Positions 60,642 through 64,000 of a DNA stretch of 64,000 nucleotides are shown piece by piece. The translations under genes and the position numbers were made by a program. Origin of the DNA: JAZDLX01 sp964538455 (GTDB lineage Bacteria > Electryoneota > Electryoneia > Electryoneales > Electryoneaceae); assembly GCA_964538455.1 (NCBI GenBank), contig CAZIDZ010000003.1, positions 62,001 to 126,000 on the forward strand, given 5' to 3'. Position 1 is the stretch's first letter, and every line of letters starts with the position of its first letter. The notes under the pieces are model-generated. The model was not told the origin of the DNA. It saw only the letters and a program-made list of their open reading frames with translations, and did not search any database.

Positions 60642-61421
60642 ATGGATATCGCAACCCTCATCGGCATCGTTGCGGCGTTCCTGCTCGTCGGGGTCGCCAT
60701 TGTCACCGGCCAGGGCATCTCTTTCTTCTTCAGCGTGCCTTCGGTTCTCATCGTCTTCGGCGGTACGATTGGATCGACGCTCGTAAACTTTCCACTGTCC
60801 GAAGTGTTGGCGGTCATCAATGTGGCGAAGAACGCCTTCATGACGAAGGAAGTGTCGTCATACGATGCCATCGACCAGTTGGTCGATATCGCGGAAAAGG
60901 CGCGGCGCGAAGGCATCCTGGCGATCGAACGCGAACTGGATGACGTCCAGGATTCGTTTATGAAGCTCGGCATCCAGTACGCTGTCGATGGCACGGAGCC
61001 CGAAACGATTCGCTCGATCATGGAATCGGAGTTGACGGGAATGGAAGAACGCCATCGCCAGGGCAAGCGTATCTTCGAGGCGATGGGCATGTATTCCCCG
61101 GCGTTCGGCATGGTCGGAACCCTGATCGGTCTGATCCAGATGCTGGCGTCACTCGACGATCCTTCAAAGATCGGCCAGGGAATGGCGACCGCGCTCGTGA
61201 CGACCCTCTATGGTTCCCTGGCGGCCAACATTCTTTTCCTCCCACTCGCGGGGAAACTCGAATACCGCAGTAGGGAGGAGGCAAGACGCAAGGAACTGAT
61301 TATTGAAGGCATTCTGTCGATTCAATCGGGAGATAACCCGAGAATTGTGCGCGAGAAACTGAAGACCTTCCTGCCGCCGATCGAACGAGGTTACGGCGGC
61401 GGAGGTGGCGACGAACTCTAG
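60642..61421 (+). CDS. motA: Flagellar stator protein MotA
   Basis: 259 residues with four membrane segments (LIGIVAAFLLVGVAIVTG, FSVPSVLIVFGGTIGSTLVNF, PAFGMVGTLIGLIQML, MATALVTTLYGSLAANILFLPLA). The cytoplasmic loop carries the FliG-contacting charged residues (EKARREGILAIERELDD). Proton- or sodium-conducting stator subunit with MotB. Confidence 0.95.
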   Translation: MDIATLIGIVAAFLLVGVAIVTGQGISFFFSVPSVLIVFGGTIGSTLVNFPLSEVLAVINVAKNAFMTKEVSSYDAIDQLVDIAEKARREGILAIERELDDVQDSFMKLGIQYAVDGTEPETIRSIMESELTGMEERHRQGKRIFEAMGMYSPAFGMVGTLIGLIQMLASLDDPSKIGQGMATALVTTLYGSLAANILFLPLAGKLEYRSREEARRKELIIEGILSIQSGDNPRIVREKLKTFLPPIERGYGGGGGDEL

Positions 61422-61461
61422 CGGTGTCGTCTGTTGGAGCGGTTTCGAACGAAGGTGAAGC

Positions 61462-62169
61462 ATGGCAAAGCGTCAAGAAGAATGTCCGCAGGGAGCTCCG
61501 GCATGGATGGTGACCTATGGGGACATGATGACTCTGTTGCTGACCTTCTTTGTGCTGATCGTGAGTTTTTCCACGGTCGAGCAAGTCAAGTTCAGAGCCG
61601 CGATCTCGAGCATCCAGCAGGGGCTTGGGATCTGGCCGAACAACGCGGGACTGCTGCCGGTGATGGTGCTCTACCAGAGGGAGACGCAACGCGCCCAGCA
61701 GGCGGAGCAGGTCGTCAAGGAAGTCGCAGAGTACTTGCGCGAGAACGACATTGTCGATCAGGTCGAAATTTACAACACTCCCTCGGGGATACGCCTGATC
61801 ATCTCCGATCCCGTGCTTTTTCAGACGGGCCGGGCGGACATTCGGCCGCAGTTTCGCTCGCTGTTGGTCAAAATTGCGGACGTGATCAAGAAACAAAGGT
61901 ACTCTGAAATCCGGGTTGAGGGGCACACCGACAATGTGCCGATCAGCAACGACCAGTTCCCGAGCAATTGGGAGTTGAGCGCAGCCCGGGCGCTGAACGT
62001 CGTCAAGGTGCTCGCGTTCCAGGGCGGGCTCGATCCCGCCAAGCTCAGCGGCGTCGGCTATGGAGAATACCGGCCCAGGGCAACGAACACCACACCCAAG
62101 GGACGAGCCATGAACCGGCGCGTCGAGATCTGGATCGAGTATCGGGAAACGAAACAGGAAAGCAGTTGA
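61462..62169 (+). CDS. motB: Flagellar stator protein MotB
   Basis: 235 residues. N-terminal GAPAWMVTYGDMMTLLLTFFVLIVSFSTVE carries the ion-binding Asp21, and the C-terminal OmpA-like peptidoglycan-binding domain is ISDPVLFQTGRADIRPQ ... RVEGHTDNVPISNDQFPSNWELSAARALNVV ... NRRVEIWIEY. Anchors the stator to the wall. 40 nt after motA. Confidence 0.95.
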   Translation: MAKRQEECPQGAPAWMVTYGDMMTLLLTFFVLIVSFSTVEQVKFRAAISSIQQGLGIWPNNAGLLPVMVLYQRETQRAQQAEQVVKEVAEYLRENDIVDQVEIYNTPSGIRLIISDPVLFQTGRADIRPQFRSLLVKIADVIKKQRYSEIRVEGHTDNVPISNDQFPSNWELSAARALNVVKVLAFQGGLDPAKLSGVGYGEYRPRATNTTPKGRAMNRRVEIWIEYRETKQESS

Positions 62170-62176
62170 GGCGGCG

Positions 62177-62728
62177 ATGAACGAGTTTGATGATGCCCAG
62201 GAGGGCGCAGAGGGAATCGAACTGCCGGACGTCGATGTGGAGGCTGGCGGTGAACTGGTCCCCGGCAAGGAAGGTGGCGGGGGCGGGGGGAAGAGTGCTG
62301 TCTTCGCGATCGCCGTCGTCCTCATTCTGGCGTTTCAGGCGGTGTCATCGTACTTCATCGTGAAAAAGCTGTTCTTCGCCGAACCGCCTGCGCCGAAAGT
62401 GAAAAAGGCGGAGAGCAGCGCCGAAATCGGGCAGATCTACAGCATCACCGGCCTGATCATCAACCCGAAGGAAACCGGGGGAAGCAGGCATCTGCTCGTG
62501 GACATCGGCCTGGAGACGCACGAAAACAAGGTCATGGATGAGCTGACGAAGATCGAACCGATGCTCCGTGACAACTTGAATACGTTTTTTGCCGCGCAGC
62601 GTTTTGACGTGCTGCAGGACATCTCCTATCGCGAGAAACTGCGAAAGCGTGTGCAGGAAATCGTCAACTACCATCTCACTGATGGCACGGTGGATGAAGT
62701 GTTCTTCATCCAGTACGTGATTCAGTAG
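62177..62728 (+). CDS. fliL: Flagellar basal body protein FliL
   Basis: 183 residues. An acidic/Gly-rich N-terminus, one membrane helix (AVFAIAVVLILAFQAVSSYFIV, about 39-60), then the FliL domain (IYSITGLIINPKETGGSRHLLVDIGLETHENKVMDEL ... REKLRKRVQEIVNYHLTDGTVDEVFFIQYVIQ) with the typical C-terminal VxxVxFxxxVxQ-like end. Associates with the stator ring. Between motB and fliM as in spirochaetes. Confidence 0.93.
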   Translation: MNEFDDAQEGAEGIELPDVDVEAGGELVPGKEGGGGGGKSAVFAIAVVLILAFQAVSSYFIVKKLFFAEPPAPKVKKAESSAEIGQIYSITGLIINPKETGGSRHLLVDIGLETHENKVMDELTKIEPMLRDNLNTFFAAQRFDVLQDISYREKLRKRVQEIVNYHLTDGTVDEVFFIQYVIQ

Positions 62729-62742
62729 AGCCCGAGGTTGAG

Positions 62743-63735
62743 ATGAACAGGATACTCAGCCAGGACGAAATCGATGCGCTGCTCAGCAGCGTGTCGAAAG
62801 GCAAAAGTTACGAATCGATCGAACGGGAGCCGAAGCGGGCCGTCACGGTCTACGACTTCAAGCATCCTGACCGCATTTCGAAAGAGCAGATTCGCACGAT
62901 GCGGACGATCCACGAAAACTTCGCCCGCTTGTTCGCCACGTTCCTTTCGACGAATTTGCGCGCCCTCGTGGACGTCAACGTGATCTCGATCGACCAGGTC
63001 ACTTACAGCGAGTACACCATGTCGCTGTCGATGCCCTCGTCGCTCTACCTGCTCCGTCTGCCCGATCTCGAAGGCAAGTCGGTCGTTGAGATCAGCCCGC
63101 AGTTCCTGCTGTTCGTCGTCGACCGGTTGCTCGGCGGCACCGGCGAAACAGAGATCGAAATCCGCGAGATTACCCTGATCGAACAAAACATCGTCCAGCG
63201 GATCATCAATAATCTGATCAACACGCTGAATGAAGTCTGGACGCAGATCTATCCGCTGAATGCGCAGTTCGACAGCTTCGAGACGGACCCGCAGTTTGTC
63301 CAGATTGCCCGTTCGTCGGAAACGATCGCGATCATCTTCTTTGAAATCAAAGTCCGCGGGGCTGTCTATCCAATGAACATCGGCTTCCCCTATTTCGTGC
63401 TCGAACCGATTTTGCAGAAACTGTCCACGCAAACCTTTTTCGTGAACGTCAAGAAGGTCGGCGAGGAAGAGACGAAGCTGCTTGAAAACCGGATCCGTGC
63501 CTCGATGCTCAGCATCGAAGCGCTGTTCCACGAAACCTCACTGACGGTGCAGGAATTTCTGTCCCTGCGCCGCGGCGACATCATTCAACTCGACAAAGAG
63601 ATCGACGAGGAGCTGCAAATCCGCGTCGGCAACAGGATCAAGTATTTCGGGGTGCCAGGACGCTCGGGGAGGAAGCTCGCGGTCCGCGTGACGCGGGTGC
63701 TCACCTTCGAGGAAGATCTGGCCCTGGAGAGGTGA
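62743..63735 (+). CDS. fliM: Flagellar motor switch protein FliM
   Basis: 330 residues. N-terminal RILSQDEIDALLSSVSKG is the CheY-P-binding segment. DFKHPDRISKEQIRTMRTIHENFARLFATFLSTNLRALVDVNV and the MDRLLGG-like VDRLLGGTGE are conserved, and the C-terminal SpoA domain has LRRGDIIQLDKEIDEELQIRVGNRIKYFGVPGRSGRKLAVRV. A complete switch-protein call. Confidence 0.97.
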   Translation: MNRILSQDEIDALLSSVSKGKSYESIEREPKRAVTVYDFKHPDRISKEQIRTMRTIHENFARLFATFLSTNLRALVDVNVISIDQVTYSEYTMSLSMPSSLYLLRLPDLEGKSVVEISPQFLLFVVDRLLGGTGETEIEIREITLIEQNIVQRIINNLINTLNEVWTQIYPLNAQFDSFETDPQFVQIARSSETIAIIFFEIKVRGAVYPMNIGFPYFVLEPILQKLSTQTFFVNVKKVGEEETKLLENRIRASMLSIEALFHETSLTVQEFLSLRRGDIIQLDKEIDEELQIRVGNRIKYFGVPGRSGRKLAVRVTRVLTFEEDLALER

Positions 63736-63741
63736 TTGAAC

Positions 63742-64000
63742 ATGGCGATCGACAGCAACTATCGCGCCGTCGAAGAACAGGCGATCTCGGTGATGAAGGA
63801 CGTTTTCGGTCCCGTCCTCAACCGCGAGGTGGACATCCACATCACCGACTTGGAACAGGCTGACCCAGCGCGTCTATCCGAGATTTTCGAGGAGGAGATC
63901 GTGCTGATCGAGGTGCCGCTCGAGAGCACCACCGAGGGTTCGCTCTACTATGTCTTCTCCCAGAAACTGGCCGCCGCGATCACCGACCTGATGGTCATGG
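63742..64000 (+). CDS. Flagellar motor switch protein FliN/FliY, 3' end outside the window
   Basis: First 86 residues. VMKDVFGPVLNREVDIHITDLEQADPARLSEIFEEEIVLIEVPLESTTEGSLYYVFSQKLAAAITDLMVM is not the compact SpoA-only FliN start but matches the CheC-like N-terminal part of FliY/FliN-long proteins. The SpoA domain must lie beyond 64000. The start follows fliM by 6 nt. The call rests on position and fold resemblance. Confidence 0.85.
   Translation, partial: MAIDSNYRAVEEQAISVMKDVFGPVLNREVDIHITDLEQADPARLSEIFEEEIVLIEVPLESTTEGSLYYVFSQKLAAAITDLMVM

Noticed and set aside
1..64000. CRISPR array, prophage, insertion sequence or biosynthetic/defence island
   Set aside because: No regularly spaced direct repeats, integrase, transposase, capsid, restriction or toxin-antitoxin gene seen on either strand.

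Overview
This GC-rich bacterial chromosome window is densely packed with genes and contains no phage, insertion sequence, CRISPR array, rRNA or tRNA that I could support. The gene set is Gram-negative: BamD-like lipoprotein, apolipoprotein N-acyltransferase, exported c-type haem proteins and a predicted outer-membrane barrel. The flagellar gene order is close to that of Bacillus and spirochaetes. Together with Suf, a split transhydrogenase and a many-PAS hybrid kinase, this fits an uncultivated motile lineage, perhaps of the FCB/Zixibacteria/Latescibacteria sort. That placement is an impression, not a measurement.

Layout. 1-7597: a B12-dependent acyl-CoA mutase locus (G-protein chaperone, catalytic subunit, B12-binding subunit) with a 1510-residue hybrid sensor kinase between the two mutase subunits. 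Active-site residues predict isobutyryl-CoA mutase rather than methylmalonyl-CoA mutase. 7645-9665: YebC, a methyltransferase and an AhpD-like protein. 9811-16110: an Rrf2 regulator with a palindromic upstream site, then sufC-sufB-sufD-Rieske-sufS-sufU. 16141-21799 (minus): lipoate ligase and a complete 2-oxoacid dehydrogenase complex (E1 alpha, E1 beta, E2, E3). 22271-26233: rubredoxin, an exported thioredoxin/NHL-repeat protein, glutathione peroxidase and a fatty-acid hydroxylase. 26382-29547 (minus): pntAa-pntAb-pntB. 30007-33299: nitroreductase, then a minus-strand extracytoplasmic cassette (haem c plus barrel, YceI, haem c lipoprotein). 34119-47169: housekeeping genes yicC-gmk-rpoZ-coaBC, UDG, dnaB, rel, HU, ruvX, oxidoreductase, lnt, small membrane protein, bamD-like, nadD.

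47299-64000: a large flagellar cluster, flgB-flgC-orphan-fliE-fliF-fliG-fliH-fliI-fliJ-motE-like-fliK-flgD-(TIGR02530-like)-flgE-flbD-motA-motB-fliL-fliM-fliN/Y, running off the right end. Two matches to the sigma-54 (-24/-12) consensus lie directly in front of flgB and flgD, so the rod/basal-body/export block and the hook/motor block appear to be separate sigma-54 units.

How it fits together: the oxoacid dehydrogenase (if it takes branched-chain substrates) would make isobutyryl-CoA from valine, and the mutase would isomerise it to n-butyryl-CoA. The lipoate ligase gene adjoins the lipoyl-bearing E2 operon. The Suf system would supply Fe-S clusters to the Rieske protein, Rrf2 regulator and family 4 UDG seen here.
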